A stretch of 64,000 nt of DNA from CAXMMR01 sp965198995 (GCA_965198995.1 CBDAQG010000002.1:372001-436000); one strand, 5' to 3'. Positions 27,593 through 36,667 are shown, counted from the first letter of the stretch. Notes: generated by a model from the sequence alone, not told the origin. A program made the numbers and translations.

Positions 27593-29140
27593 ATGAGCGA
27601 TCGTGTTGCCATCCGCCGCGCCATCCTGTCTGTGTCAGACAAGGCCGGGCTTGTTCCGCTGGGCCAGGCCCTGCACGGATTTGGGGTCGAGATCCTGTCG
27701 ACCGGCGGCTCGGCGCAGGTGTTGCGGGATGCGGGCGTGCCGGTCCGGGAGGTCAGCGAGGTCAGCGGCGTTCCGGAGATGCTGGACGGGCGGGTCAAGA
27801 CGCTGGTGCCGCAGATCCATGGCGGCATTCTCGGCCGGCGCGACCTGCCGGCGCATCTCGCGCAGATGGCCGAACACGGCATCGCGCCGATCGACCTGGT
27901 GGTGGTCAACCTCTACCCATTTGAGCGGACGGTCGCGGCCGGTGGCGACTACGATGCCTGCGTCGAGACGATCGACATCGGCGGCCCGGCGCTGATCCGA
28001 GCCGCGGCGAAGAACCATGCGGACGTCGCGGTGCTGACCGATGCGACGCAGTATGATGGGCTGCTGCACGAGGTGTCGTCATTGGGCGGCACCACGCTGG
28101 CGCTGCGGCGGCGATTGGCCGGCGAGGCGCTGGCGCGCACGGCGGCCTACGACGCGGCCATCGCCGGCTGGTTCGCGCGCGAGCAGGGGATTGCCTTTCC
28201 GCCGCGCCTGGTCGTCGCGGGCGAGCTGCGGCAGGAGCTGCGGTATGGCGAGAACCCGCATCAATCCGCCGCCTTCTACATCGGCGGCACGGCGCGGCCG
28301 GGGCTGGCCAGCGCCCGACAGGCGCAGGGCAAGGCGTTGTCCTACAACAACCTTAACGACACCGACGCCGCGTTCGAGTGCGTCGCCGAGTTCGAGGCGC
28401 CGACCGTCGTCATCGTCAAGCACGCGAACCCCTGCGGCGTCGCCTCGGCGGCCGACCTCGCCACCGCCTGGGAGCGGGCGCTTGCCTGCGATCCTGTCTC
28501 CGCGTTCGGCGGCATCGTCGCCGTCAACCGCACGCTCGACGCGGCGACGGCCGAGCGCATCGCCGCGATCTTCACCGAGGTGATCGTGGCGCCGGATGCG
28601 AGCGAGGCGGCGATGGCGATCCTGGCGCGCAAGAAGAACCTGCGGCTGCTGCTGACCGGCGGGCTGCCCGACCCGACGGCGCCGGCGCTGATGGTCAAGA
28701 GCGTCGGCGGTGGCTTTCTGGCGCAGTCCGCGGATCGCGGCCGCGTCACCCGCGCGATGCTGCGCACGGTGACACGGCGGGCGCCGAGCGAGGCGGAGCT
28801 CACCGACCTGCTGTTCGCCTTCATCGTCTGCAAGCACGTGAAGTCGAACGCGATCATCTACGCGCGCGAGGCGGCGACGGTCGGCATCGGCGCCGGGCAG
28901 ATGAGCCGGGTCGACAGCGCCCGCATCGCCGGCTGGAAGGGCGGCGAGGCGGTGCGCGGGTCGGTTGCGGCGTCCGACGCGTTCTTTCCGTTTGCCGACG
29001 GGCTCGAGGCGACGATCGCGGCCGGTGCGACGGCGGTGATCCAACCTGGCGGGTCGATGCGCGACGAGGAGGTGATCGCGGCGGCGGACAAGGCGGGGAT
29101 CGCCATGGTGCTGACCGGGATGCGGCATTTCCGGCATTAG
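27593..29140 (+). CDS. purH: Bifunctional AICAR transformylase / IMP cyclohydrolase
   Basis: A 515-residue enzyme for the last two steps of IMP synthesis. The N-terminal MGS-like cyclohydrolase domain begins AIRRAILSVSDKAGLVPLGQ with LSTGGSAQVLRDAGVPVREV; the C-terminal transformylase domain has RYGENPHQSAAFY, VIVKHANPCGVA (catalytic KH), and HVKSNAIIYA with QMSRVDSARIA. Length is typical. ATG 27593 is chosen because residues from there align with the family; an upstream in-frame ATG at 27548 adds unrelated sequence. Followed by family B copy 7. Confidence 0.97.
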   Translation: MSDRVAIRRAILSVSDKAGLVPLGQALHGFGVEILSTGGSAQVLRDAGVPVREVSEVSGVPEMLDGRVKTLVPQIHGGILGRRDLPAHLAQMAEHGIAPIDLVVVNLYPFERTVAAGGDYDACVETIDIGGPALIRAAAKNHADVAVLTDATQYDGLLHEVSSLGGTTLALRRRLAGEALARTAAYDAAIAGWFAREQGIAFPPRLVVAGELRQELRYGENPHQSAAFYIGGTARPGLASARQAQGKALSYNNLNDTDAAFECVAEFEAPTVVIVKHANPCGVASAADLATAWERALACDPVSAFGGIVAVNRTLDAATAERIAAIFTEVIVAPDASEAAMAILARKKNLRLLLTGGLPDPTAPALMVKSVGGGFLAQSADRGRVTRAMLRTVTRRAPSEAELTDLLFAFIVCKHVKSNAIIYAREAATVGIGAGQMSRVDSARIAGWKGGEAVRGSVAASDAFFPFADGLEATIAAGATAVIQPGGSMRDEEVIAAADKAGIAMVLTGMRHFRH

Positions 29141-29142
29141 AG

Positions 29143-29301
29143 CCAAGGCGAGGGGCTTTGCCCCTCGACTCCATTGAAGTCGGAGCCTTTAAAATCCGCT
29201 TGTTACTCATGCTCGCGCAGCGACGTCGGTGCCGCGGGCAGGATTGGGGTCTAGGGCCTCAGGCCCCAGCGGCGTCCAGAGGCAGAGCCTCTGGCCTTCT
29301 G
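29143..29301. repeat. Family B composite repeat, copy 7 (full)
   Basis: CGAGGGGCTTTGCCCCTCG (a compensated stem variant), GTCGGAGCCTTTAAAATCC, GGGGTCTAGGGCCTCAGGCCCC and CCAGAGGCAGAGCCTCTGG. It lies between the co-oriented purH and mbfA. Confidence 0.85.
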
Positions 29302-29370
29302 ACGCGAACGCGACGCAGTCTCATTGCGAGCTCGGCTTGATAATTCGGGCTGTCCTGCCAGATTTGTGAC

Positions 29371-30327
29371 ATGCGCGCCTTTACCGATCTTGCCGAAAAC
29401 GAAGTGTTGGCCCTGGCGATCAGTAGCGAGGAGGAGGATGGGCGGATCTATGCCGACATCGCCGAGGGTCTACGGCAGGACTTCCCGGACAGCGCGGCGA
29501 TGTTTGCCGAGATGGCGGAGGAGGAGAGCGGGCATCGGCGGGCGTTGCTCGACCTCTATGTGCAGAAGTTCGGCAGCCATATTCCGCTGGTCCGCCGGGC
29601 CGACGTGAACGGGTATTTGCAGCGCAGGCCGGTCTGGCAGATGCGGCCGCTTCGGATCGAGGCGATGCGCAAGCAGGCCTGGCAGATGGAGCAGGAGGCG
29701 AGCCGGTTCTATCGGGCGGCGGCGCAGCGCTCGACCGACGCGTCGATCCGCAAGCTGCTTGGCGACCTGGCGGAGGCGGAGGCGCAGCACGCCCGCACCG
29801 CCGACAATGCCGAGGATCGCAACCTGACCAGCGGCAAGCGGGAGAGCGAGGACGAGGTGGCGCGGCGGCGCTTCGTGCTGCAGGTGGTGCAGCCTGGCTT
29901 GGTCGGGCTGATGGACGGCTCGGTCTCCACCCTGGCGCCGGTGTTCGCGGCGGCTCTTGCGACGCAATCGACGTGGAGCACGTTTCTGGTGGGGCTCGCG
30001 GCCTCGATCGGGGCTGGGATCTCGATGGGGTTTGCCGAGGCGCTCTCGGATGACGGCAAGATTTCCGGGCGTGGGACGCCGCTGCTGCGAGGGGTTGTGT
30101 GCGGGCTGATGACGGCGGTCGGCGGCATCGGCCACACGCTGCCGTTCCTGATTAGCAACTTTCGCGATGCGCTGGCCTTCGCGATCGTCGTCGTGATCGT
30201 AGAATTGGCGGTGATCTGCTGGATACGCTGGCGCTTTATGGCAACGCCGCCGTTGCGGGCGGCGGCGCAGATCGGGCTCGGCGGGGCGCTGGTGTTTGGC
30301 GCGGGGATCCTGATCGGGAGCTCGTAA
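29371..30327 (+). CDS. mbfA: Membrane-bound ferritin / iron exporter MbfA (Er-VIT1 fusion)
   Basis: A 318-residue two-domain protein. Residues 1-150 are a rubrerythrin-like di-iron domain with EEEDGRIYADIA, EMAEEESGHRRALL and EAEAQHA carrying the iron-ligand Glu and ExxH residues. Residues 165-318 are a VIT1/CCC1-like domain with about five membrane helices, including GLMDGSVSTLAPVFAAALAT and GISMGFAEALSDDG. MbfA exports iron in rhizobia and agrobacteria and protects against iron and peroxide stress; it is usually controlled by Irr, but no clear Irr site was found upstream. Confidence 0.93.
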   Translation: MRAFTDLAENEVLALAISSEEEDGRIYADIAEGLRQDFPDSAAMFAEMAEEESGHRRALLDLYVQKFGSHIPLVRRADVNGYLQRRPVWQMRPLRIEAMRKQAWQMEQEASRFYRAAAQRSTDASIRKLLGDLAEAEAQHARTADNAEDRNLTSGKRESEDEVARRRFVLQVVQPGLVGLMDGSVSTLAPVFAAALATQSTWSTFLVGLAASIGAGISMGFAEALSDDGKISGRGTPLLRGVVCGLMTAVGGIGHTLPFLISNFRDALAFAIVVVIVELAVICWIRWRFMATPPLRAAAQIGLGGALVFGAGILIGSS

Positions 30328-30826
30328 GGCGGGCGGGGTCTTGGATACTAAGGCCGGCGCGTGCGCCGGAACTTGGTTCCGTTCGTCCGCGGCACCGGAT
30401 GCCGTTAGTTGTACAAGTGATTTGCATTATCATGTGGGTAGCGTTGGGACTGCACGGGAGATGCCAACGACCGAGCGACATCATGCGTGCCGACCGGGTG
30501 CGGCGCGTGACGAGCGCCTGGCACTGCCTATCGAATAGGGATGCTGCTGTGGTGCATGCGGCTCTGAGTCGTCGTGGGCGACTTCTATTTGCAACCTCAA
30601 GGACGCGTTTACGATCGTGACCGTCGAGCTAGCGGTGACTTCTACCTCGCTGGCGCTTTGTGGCGCCGGCTCTATGACAGGCCGGCGGAGACTGCAATCG
30701 GCGGTAGCTGTTTGGCGCGGGCGCTCGGATTGATAGCTCTTGAGGCAGGCAGGGGACGGACGATCGGTGTCTTGATTGCGGCGGCTGGCCTTCCGTTAAA
30801 GGTCGCACTGCCTGGCAGCCGCTGTT
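30328..30826. other. 499-base gap without a supported gene
   Basis: Composition is less GC-rich than the flanking core genes. Short open frames exist on the plus strand (for example 30574-30864) but lack a ribosome-binding site and family resemblance. It may be decayed coding DNA at the left edge of an accessory segment. No family A or B repeat is present. Confidence 0.4.
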
Positions 30827-31147
30827 TTACTGAACCTCTATCCAACCAGGCCCCGCCTTCCTGAAACGCGCCTCGACGGTCTTTTCCTGCCCCATGTATG
30901 ACAGCAGCACAGAGCACCTGTAGGCGCCTCCCGTTGCCGAGGAACACGTCCGTGACTTGACGTCGAGCTCCGGCATGATCTGGTCCGGCGGCAGTGTTCG
31001 CATGAGCGGCTTGTCTGCAGTCGCTTCGGCGATAATCGCCCGCCTGATGTCGACGGTGCTTGGCCCTCGATCGCAGGCCGCAAGCGGCATGACAATGACA
31101 ACCATGAGGGCCAGCCGTCGGTGAGTAAGTGCTGTGCGGCTTCTCAT
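30827..31147 (-). CDS. Small putative lipoprotein (106 aa)
   Basis: The N-terminus has a basic stretch, a hydrophobic core (LALMVVIVMP) and a lipobox LAAC, so Cys25 is a predicted lipidation site. The mature part contains two further cysteines (RTCSSATGGAYRC) that could form a disulfide, then a beta-rich end (LSYMGQEKTVEARFRKAGPGWIEV). No named family is recognised. Its start is 5 bases after the stop of the next upstream gene, so the two are probably co-transcribed. Confidence 0.7.
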   Translation of the reverse strand: MRSRTALTHRRLALMVVIVMPLAACDRGPSTVDIRRAIIAEATADKPLMRTLPPDQIMPELDVKSRTCSSATGGAYRCSVLLSYMGQEKTVEARFRKAGPGWIEVQ

Positions 31148-31152
31148 CTGGT

Positions 31153-31470
31153 TCAGCGCGCTCCGACTTTTGATGCCATGGCTTGTAGTATGCAGTCATC
31201 GGTCTCGCCCGCTCCCCCAGTACCGTCTTGCGCATACTTGGCTTCGCAGGTGTTGTTCGTCTTCGACAGCCACGCCGCTGAGCCGGTTGGCAGACGACCT
31301 GCCAACCGTTTGATTTCTGTCTCAAAGCAACCGCCGTTATCTGCCGTAGACCGAACGTTTGCCTGGCACGCCGTCAACGAAGCGGGATGGTACTCGTGTG
31401 CAGCTGCCTCTCCGGCAGTTAGAAGAGTAAACGTCAACGCGGCAGTCAGGCAAAGCTCTTTTGTTGTCAT
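31153..31470 (-). CDS. Small secreted four-cysteine protein (DUF1311/LprI-like)
   Basis: 105 residues with a signal peptide (TKELCLTAALTFTLLTAGEAAA). The mature part has four spaced cysteines (LTACQAN, GGCFETE, NNTCEAKY, DDCILQA), a pattern like DUF1311/LprI lysozyme-inhibitor-type proteins, but the match is weak. The start at 31470 is supported by AGGA six bases upstream and by the signal peptide. It lies between the DUF4870-type gene and the lipoprotein gene on the same strand. Confidence 0.65.
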   Translation of the reverse strand: MTTKELCLTAALTFTLLTAGEAAAHEYHPASLTACQANVRSTADNGGCFETEIKRLAGRLPTGSAAWLSKTNNTCEAKYAQDGTGGAGETDDCILQAMASKVGAR

Positions 31471-31519
31471 CCCAAGTCCTCGTTGTGATGCGCGGGTACG
31501 TCTTGAGTGCGAGATGCGT

Positions 31520-31930
31520 CTAGAAGAAGCCTGTTGGCCTTGCGATGGCGCGACCCTCGATTGCCGCGACAAAGGCGCGCACGAGCCGGATCAAGTACCA
31601 GACGGTCGAGAGCGCTAGGATGACGGTGCCGACCAGCACGAAAGTCAGGACGATGCCGGTCACGAGCAGGGTGACGCCGATCCAGAAGGTTCGGATGGCG
31701 TAGGTGATGTGGCTCTCGTAGACTGTGCCCTGAGCATCCGCGCGTTTGACGTAGGCTAGGATGACGCCGACGAGAGCGGTAATGCCGGTCAGCATCCCGA
31801 GGGCGTAGAGACCGTGCACGATCAGAACTGTCGTCTTCATGTCCACGCTTGGAGACGGCGTGCTCGTTGTCAGCTCGTTGGTTCCTATCGAGGTTGGTAT
31901 TGCCTCATCATTGTGGGTCGCGATGTTCAT
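31520..31930 (-). CDS. DUF4870-type membrane protein
   Basis: 136 residues with three predicted membrane helices: about 38-60 (LIVHGLYALGMLTGITALVGVILAY), 83-104 (FWIGVTLLVTGIVLTFVLVG) and 106-118. The segment AYVKRADAQGTVYESHITYAIRTFW is typical of the DUF4870/COG3671 family of unknown function. The start at 31930 is supported by AGAGG upstream. It is the first of three minus-strand genes encoding membrane or exported products, divergent from the LysR gene. Confidence 0.78.
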   Translation of the reverse strand: MNIATHNDEAIPTSIGTNELTTSTPSPSVDMKTTVLIVHGLYALGMLTGITALVGVILAYVKRADAQGTVYESHITYAIRTFWIGVTLLVTGIVLTFVLVGTVILALSTVWYLIRLVRAFVAAIEGRAIARPTGFF

Positions 31931-32204
31931 CTTTCTAACCTCTTCCTCAGGATGCGTCTGCACCAATACTTGCTGACGTAGATATCTTGAAACCAGAACA
32001 CTTGCGCTGACGCTGAGAGATCGAACTTGGATGCCGTCAGGCAAAAACAGAATTCCTAGAACTGCCCGATTGGCTCGCGGCTACTTTAAAAGTCTGTTGC
32101 ACAGCATTGGCCCTTCGTAAGATCGATGACACGTCATCCGCATGTCGGCTTGGCCCTGCGACGTCGTTTGCATTATTGCTGGACCGCGATGACAGAGGTA
32201 GTGC

Positions 32205-33182
32205 ATGGGAGGACGGCAGGGTTGTGCACCTTTGCACAACCTGATGACGCAAGGGATTACAGTGCCGAGCCTTAACGACGCCGCTGCCGACAAACGATTG
32301 AATTGGGATGATGCGAGATGGTTTCTTGCGGTCGCGCGAGCACGCTCGGCACACAGAGCCGCTGCGGAGATGGGCGTCAGCCACACGACTGTCGGCCGCC
32401 GCATCGGTCAACTTGAGGCGTCGCTTGGCGTCGAGTTGTTCGCGAGGAGGGGTAATGCTCTGACTCTCACGAACGCGGGCACGGTGGCCCTGGCACGTGC
32501 AATTCGAATGGAGAGCGCTGCGGCGGCGTTTAAAAACGACATCACATCGTCCAGCAACCGGCTTCAGGGAGAGGTCAAGATTAACTCTTCCGAGGGGCTT
32601 GGGACATTTTGGCTGACACCCGGACTGCAGGGGTTTTTCGCTAGAAATCCTGGACTGGTGCCGAACTGGATCACCACCAACACTAAATTGCCTAAGTACC
32701 TGTATCGTGACGCAGTTTCTGTCCCCTGGTGGCGCCCGGAACATCCATCCGTCGTCGCGAGGAAGCTTGGTGAGGTGCGTTACAGCCTCTACGTGGGTCC
32801 TAGCTACGAAGAGCGCTTTGGACTACCCCGATCCGAAGACGACCTCGCCGCCCACAACGTGCTTCAATTCAATGGCTATGAGATCAATCCAAGCTTTGCG
32901 GCCTGGAATGCCTTGCTGGGTCGGTTTCCTCCGACGATAAGGATGGAGAGCGCAGCCGCGGCCGTTCCGGCTATGATGTCCGGGAATTTCCTCAGTCTGC
33001 TTCCCGATTATGTCTCTTACATCGCGCCTGCACTGCAACGTGTCGATGTTGACTTCGCCATCCGTACGGAGCTGTGGGTTGCCTATCACGAGGATAACCG
33101 GAAATCGGCGGCGATCACGTCTGTGGCTGCTGAAGTCGTCAAGTTAGCTCAGCATTCGCGAGGCACCTGGCTGTCGAGGTAG
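32205..33182 (+). CDS. LysR-family transcriptional regulator
   Basis: 325 residues. The N-terminal winged helix-turn-helix spans about 33-92 (WDDARWFLAVARARSAHRAAAEMGVSHTTVGRRIGQLEASLGVELF), followed by the linker helix and an effector-binding domain that is shorter and more diverged than usual, with odd segments NWITTNTKLPKYLYRDAVSV and PWWRPEHPSV. AGAGG six bases before ATG 32205 supports this start; 32244 is an alternative. It is divergent from the DUF4870 gene, whose operon is a candidate target. Codon use is less GC-biased than neighbours, suggesting acquisition. Confidence 0.88.
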   Translation: MGGRQGCAPLHNLMTQGITVPSLNDAAADKRLNWDDARWFLAVARARSAHRAAAEMGVSHTTVGRRIGQLEASLGVELFARRGNALTLTNAGTVALARAIRMESAAAAFKNDITSSSNRLQGEVKINSSEGLGTFWLTPGLQGFFARNPGLVPNWITTNTKLPKYLYRDAVSVPWWRPEHPSVVARKLGEVRYSLYVGPSYEERFGLPRSEDDLAAHNVLQFNGYEINPSFAAWNALLGRFPPTIRMESAAAAVPAMMSGNFLSLLPDYVSYIAPALQRVDVDFAIRTELWVAYHEDNRKSAAITSVAAEVVKLAQHSRGTWLSR

Positions 33183-33274
33183 GCCGTTGCCAGACCCCGC
33201 CATGCGAGCCCTTCTGCTCGCCACCAGCGATCCAACGCTCCCGGTCGGAGCAATCGAAGGCAGACGACTTACCT

Positions 33275-33814
33275 TCAGTCGGTCAGCAGTGCCGCACGCG
33301 CCGCGATCAGGGAGTGGATGGCGGCGAGGCAGGCGCGGATCTCGCCGGCGGCGCCGAGCATTGTTGGGGCGGTGAGGGTGGATAGCAGGGAGCGGAGGTA
33401 CTCGGCGTGGCCGACCATGGCTTCGTCGCACTCGGCAAGGCGCGCCAGGGTCGCGGCTTCTTGGCGGAAGCGTTGGGTCATGCGGTCGGATTCAGGGGTT
33501 GGGAGGGCGCGGATGGCGCCTTCGAGGGCGCCGAGCTCGGTGCTGAGGGACTCCAGGGTTTGGGCGTCTGCGAGGGCGGTGGGGGCCGGGCGGGGATTGG
33601 CGCGGGTCGGTGGGGGGAGGTGGTCGCGGCGGTAGGCGGTCTCGGCGGCGGTGACGGTGGTGCGGGCGGCGCCAAGGAGATCGCAGATGCGGGCGCGGAT
33701 GAGCAGGTCGTCGGCGCGGAGCTGGTTTTCGGCGCGGTAGAAGTTGTAGCCCCAGCCATGGAACAGGTTGGTGGCGAGGCGGCGGAGGGCGCCGGCGTCG
33801 TAGAAATCAGCCAT
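33275..33814 (-). CDS. Hypothetical helical protein (179 aa) paired with SPFH protein
   Basis: No named family is recognised. The sequence is mostly alpha-helical with charged repeats (DLLIRARICDLLGAARTTVTAAETAYRRD, ESDRMTQRFRQEAATLARL) and a Pro/Ala-rich linker near 68-82. The N-terminus MADFYDAGALRRLATNLFHGWGYNFYR is distinctive. No signal peptide. The start codon overlaps the stop of the SPFH-domain gene by four bases (ATGA), so the two are probably produced together and may interact. Confidence 0.7.
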   Translation of the reverse strand: MADFYDAGALRRLATNLFHGWGYNFYRAENQLRADDLLIRARICDLLGAARTTVTAAETAYRRDHLPPPTRANPRPAPTALADAQTLESLSTELGALEGAIRALPTPESDRMTQRFRQEAATLARLAECDEAMVGHAEYLRSLLSTLTAPTMLGAAGEIRACLAAIHSLIAARAALLTD

Positions 33815-34734
33815 CAGGGCTCGCCGCCGGTCGACCAGGGGCTGGCGAGCGGGATCGCGACGGGGGCCGGCGTGGCTCGGGGCGGCCTGGCTCCGGGTGG
33901 CGGGGCGGCGGTCAGGCCGGCGTCGATGCCCGGGTAGGTGCCGAGCTGGGGGCCGCCGATCTGGAAGGGGACGCCGGCGGCGGCGTTGGGGGCGGAGACC
34001 AGGCCGCGCTCGGCCATCTGCAGCGCCAGGTAGTAGCGCACCGCCTCGATCGGCGAGAGGCCGAGGGCCTGCAGCGAGATCAGCTCGCGCATCCGCTGGT
34101 CGCGCGGCAGGATGAGGATCTTCAGGTCGTTGAGCAGGATGCCGTAGACGCGCAGGAAGTCGGTGAGGTGCGCCTTCACCCCCTCGCGCAACTCGTTGAT
34201 GTGCTCGTTGATGTGCTCGAGCCGGGTCACCTGGACCACCTGGTTGATCGCCTGCTCGATGGCGGGGCCGGCGTAGTCGGCGATCTCCTGGGTGTCGATC
34301 ACGGTGCCGGTGAAGGGGAGATGGGTGATCAGGGCGAGTGCCGCGTCGCGGGTGTCGACATGGATGTAGTAGTCGGCCTGGTAGGAGACTTCGGCCATCT
34401 CGGCGCTGGTGGCGATGCCGCTGGAGCGGACCAGCAGCTTGGAGCGGTTGATGTAGATGACCTCGTAGACCCAGGGCGAGGTGCCGCCGAAGAAGCCCTG
34501 GACGATGGAGCCGACGATCGGCTTGTCGGGGGTGACCAGGGCGTATTGGCCGGTCTCGTAGACCTGCAGCACGGCGCCGCGGGACTTGAGGATGCAGAAA
34601 TGGTTGCTCTCGACGGTGAGCAGCGAGCCGGAGACGATGCTTTCGTCGACGATCTTGATGGCGACGTTCTTGGTGCCGAGCATGTCGGTGCCGTCGCGGT
34701 TCAGGGCCGTTATGACCTGGCGGGTGAGGGCCAC
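33814..34734 (-). CDS. SPFH/band-7 domain protein
   Basis: 306 residues with a stomatin/prohibitin-like domain (about 25-200): YETGQYALVTPDKPIVGSIVQGFFGG, VYEVIYINRSKLLVRSSGIATSAEMAEVSYQADYYIHV, and the helical REGVKAHLTDFLRVYGILLNDLKIL typical of the end of the fold. The C-terminal 60 residues are Pro/Ala-rich. It lacks the N-terminal membrane anchor of classical band-7 proteins, more like the soluble or virion-core-type SPFH group. GTG 34734 is chosen because GGAG lies eight bases upstream and more distal codons translate family A repeat. Operonic with the overlapping 179-residue protein. Confidence 0.82.
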   Translation of the reverse strand: MALTRQVITALNRDGTDMLGTKNVAIKIVDESIVSGSLLTVESNHFCILKSRGAVLQVYETGQYALVTPDKPIVGSIVQGFFGGTSPWVYEVIYINRSKLLVRSSGIATSAEMAEVSYQADYYIHVDTRDAALALITHLPFTGTVIDTQEIADYAGPAIEQAINQVVQVTRLEHINEHINELREGVKAHLTDFLRVYGILLNDLKILILPRDQRMRELISLQALGLSPIEAVRYYLALQMAERGLVSAPNAAAGVPFQIGGPQLGTYPGIDAGLTAAPPPGARPPRATPAPVAIPLASPWSTGGEP

Positions 34735-34756
34735 TTGGGGAGCTCCGGGTGGGCAG

Positions 34757-34888
34757 GAAGGAAGGGTTCTTTTTTGGAAAAAAGAACCAAAAAACTTCTG
34801 TCCGTTAGGCGGGCGGGTTCGACCAGCGTACACCTAACAGGATAGAAGTTTTTTGCTTCTTTTTTTCAAAAAAGAAGGCCTTGCTTCC
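34757..34888. repeat. Family A composite inverted repeat, copy 6 (divergent promoter region)
   Basis: The left hairpin is GGTTC/GAACC, the right GCTTC/GAAGG; the core holds a CCGTTAGG...CCTAACAGG dyad. It fills the space between two divergent genes, so it lies upstream of both. Confidence 0.85.
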
Positions 34889-34905
34889 TCAAGGAGACGA
34901 CCGGG

Positions 34906-35595
34906 ATGATACCGAAGGCGATCCTGTTTGACACCTTCGGCACCGTCGTCGATTGGCGCGGCAGCCTGATCCGGCTTGGCGAGGCGTTGCGTGCGGACGC
35001 GGACTGGCCCGGCCTCGCGGATGCCTGGCGGGCCGCCTACAAGCCGTCGATGGACGCCGTGCGGAGTGGGGCTCGGCCCTGGGCGCGGCTGGAGGTGCTG
35101 CAGCGGGAGTCGCTCGCCGGGCTGGCGGCGCGGTTTGGGCTCGGCGGGCTCTCGGACGACGCGCTGGACGTGGTGAACGGGTTCTGGCGGCGGCTGTCGC
35201 CTTGGCCGGACGCGGTGCCGGGCCTGACCAGGCTGCGCGAGCGCTGCGTGATCGGGCCGCTGTCGAACGGCGACACGGCGCTGCTGGTGGGCATGGCGCG
35301 GGCGGCCGGGCTGCCGTGGGACATCGTGCTGGGCAGCGACGTGTTCGGCCACTTCAAGCCAGATCCGGAGACCTATCTTGGCGCCTGCCGGCTGCTGGCG
35401 CTGGAGCCGGGCGAGGTGATGCTGTGCGCGGCGCATCATGGCGACCTGGCGGCGGCGCAGTCGCATGGGATGGCGACCGCGTTCGTCGTTCGGCCGACGG
35501 AGCACGGGCCGGGGCAGACGACGGACCTGCGGGCGGCGGGCGACTGGACGTATGTGGTCGGCGGGCTGGACGAGCTGGCGGGGCGGCTCGCCTGA
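34906..35595 (+). CDS. HAD-superfamily hydrolase (haloacid dehalogenase type II-like)
   Basis: 229 residues. Motif I AILFDTFGTVVDWR (nucleophile Asp in DxF), motif II IGPLSNGD, motif III Lys in FGHFKPDPETY and motif IV region LCAAHHGDLAAAQSHGM match the family annotated as (S)-2-haloacid dehalogenases. Many members act on other small organic halides or phosphates, so the substrate is unproven. AAGGAG precedes the ATG. Divergent from the SPFH gene with family A copy 6 between them; monocistronic. Confidence 0.85.
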   Translation: MIPKAILFDTFGTVVDWRGSLIRLGEALRADADWPGLADAWRAAYKPSMDAVRSGARPWARLEVLQRESLAGLAARFGLGGLSDDALDVVNGFWRRLSPWPDAVPGLTRLRERCVIGPLSNGDTALLVGMARAAGLPWDIVLGSDVFGHFKPDPETYLGACRLLALEPGEVMLCAAHHGDLAAAQSHGMATAFVVRPTEHGPGQTTDLRAAGDWTYVVGGLDELAGRLA

Positions 35596-35620
35596 CAGCC
35601 CTCAACCATTGCGGCGACGG

Positions 35621-36658
35621 CTAGGGCTGAGCGGTGGCGCCGTCGTCCTTGAGGCGGAGGAGTGCTTCGGAAGCCAGCTTGTTGCCGCTGCGCGCGGCTT
35701 TCTCATACCACAGAATGGCGTCGGCATAGGACAGCGGCACGCCGCGCCCGCGCTCGTACATGCGGGCAAGGTTGGATTGGGCCTCCGCGGTGCCCGCGTC
35801 CGCGGCGAGCCGGTAGAGCCGAACGGCTTCGTCATCGGACTGCTCGACTGCGCGTCCATCTTCATAGAGCGTGGCCAGGTTGTTGCGCGCCGAGTTGTAG
35901 CCTTGCGCGGCGGCGAGGCGATACCAGTGCAACGCCTGAGTGTCCGAGCGCGCCAGGCCTCGGCCGTTCGCATAGCACACGCCGAGATTGAACTGACCGG
36001 GCGCGCTGCCTTGGTCGGCGGCGAGTTGAAACCAGCGCACCGCCTCCTCGTCGGAGCGGGTGACGCCGTCGCCGCGGGCGAGCAGCAAGCCGAGCTCCAA
36101 CTGCGCGCCGCCCTGACCTTGGGTCGCCGCAAGCCGGAACCAGCTGACCGCTGCGACCACCGACTTCTCCGTGCCGGAGCCGCGCAGGCAGGCGAGCCCG
36201 AGCGAGAACTCGGCCGCGGCATTGCGGTGGGTGGCGGCCCGGCGGAACAGGTCGATGGCCGCGACGGGATCCTTCGCGACGCCGCGACCCTGCTGATACA
36301 GCTGGGCGAGTTCGACCTGCGCGGTGTCGAGCTCCTGGTCGGCGGCAAGGCGGAGCAAGCGCGCCGCCTCGGCCTCGTCATGCTTCTTCAGATGGAGCCT
36401 GGCGAGACGGAGCTGGGACGGCGCGTGGCCGGCCTCGGCCGCGGAACGATACCAGTGCGAGGCTTCGTCGCTCGACGCCTCGGTGCCCCGGCCGGTTTCA
36501 TAGAAGATGCCAAGGCTGTGCTGAGCGTGCACGTTGCCGTGCTGGGCGGCCTGGCGATACCAGTTCAGCGCCTCGGCGTCGGACTGCGCCACGCCCTCGC
36601 CGCGCTCGTATTGCCGACCCAGCCCATCCAGCATCTCGCCCTGATCGAATTCGGCCAT
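35621..36658 (-). CDS. Sel1-repeat (SLR) protein
   Basis: 345 residues made of about nine tandem Sel1-like repeats of 36 residues, each with the pattern A-x2-LG-x2-Y-x3-GRGV...A-x2-WYR-x-AA (for example FNLGVCYANGRGLARSDTQALHWYRLAA). No signal peptide or membrane helix, so cytoplasmic; such proteins scaffold protein-protein contacts. The ATG at 36658 is preferred because earlier in-frame codons translate family A repeat. The partner cannot be inferred from neighbours. Confidence 0.9.
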   Translation of the reverse strand: MAEFDQGEMLDGLGRQYERGEGVAQSDAEALNWYRQAAQHGNVHAQHSLGIFYETGRGTEASSDEASHWYRSAAEAGHAPSQLRLARLHLKKHDEAEAARLLRLAADQELDTAQVELAQLYQQGRGVAKDPVAAIDLFRRAATHRNAAAEFSLGLACLRGSGTEKSVVAAVSWFRLAATQGQGGAQLELGLLLARGDGVTRSDEEAVRWFQLAADQGSAPGQFNLGVCYANGRGLARSDTQALHWYRLAAAQGYNSARNNLATLYEDGRAVEQSDDEAVRLYRLAADAGTAEAQSNLARMYERGRGVPLSYADAILWYEKAARSGNKLASEALLRLKDDGATAQP

Positions 36659-36667
36659 CGTTGCAGG

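Noticed and set aside
30574..30864. Plus-strand open frame of 96 codons
   Set aside because: No ribosome-binding site, no family match, mixed codon use, and it overlaps the end of a better supported lipoprotein gene.
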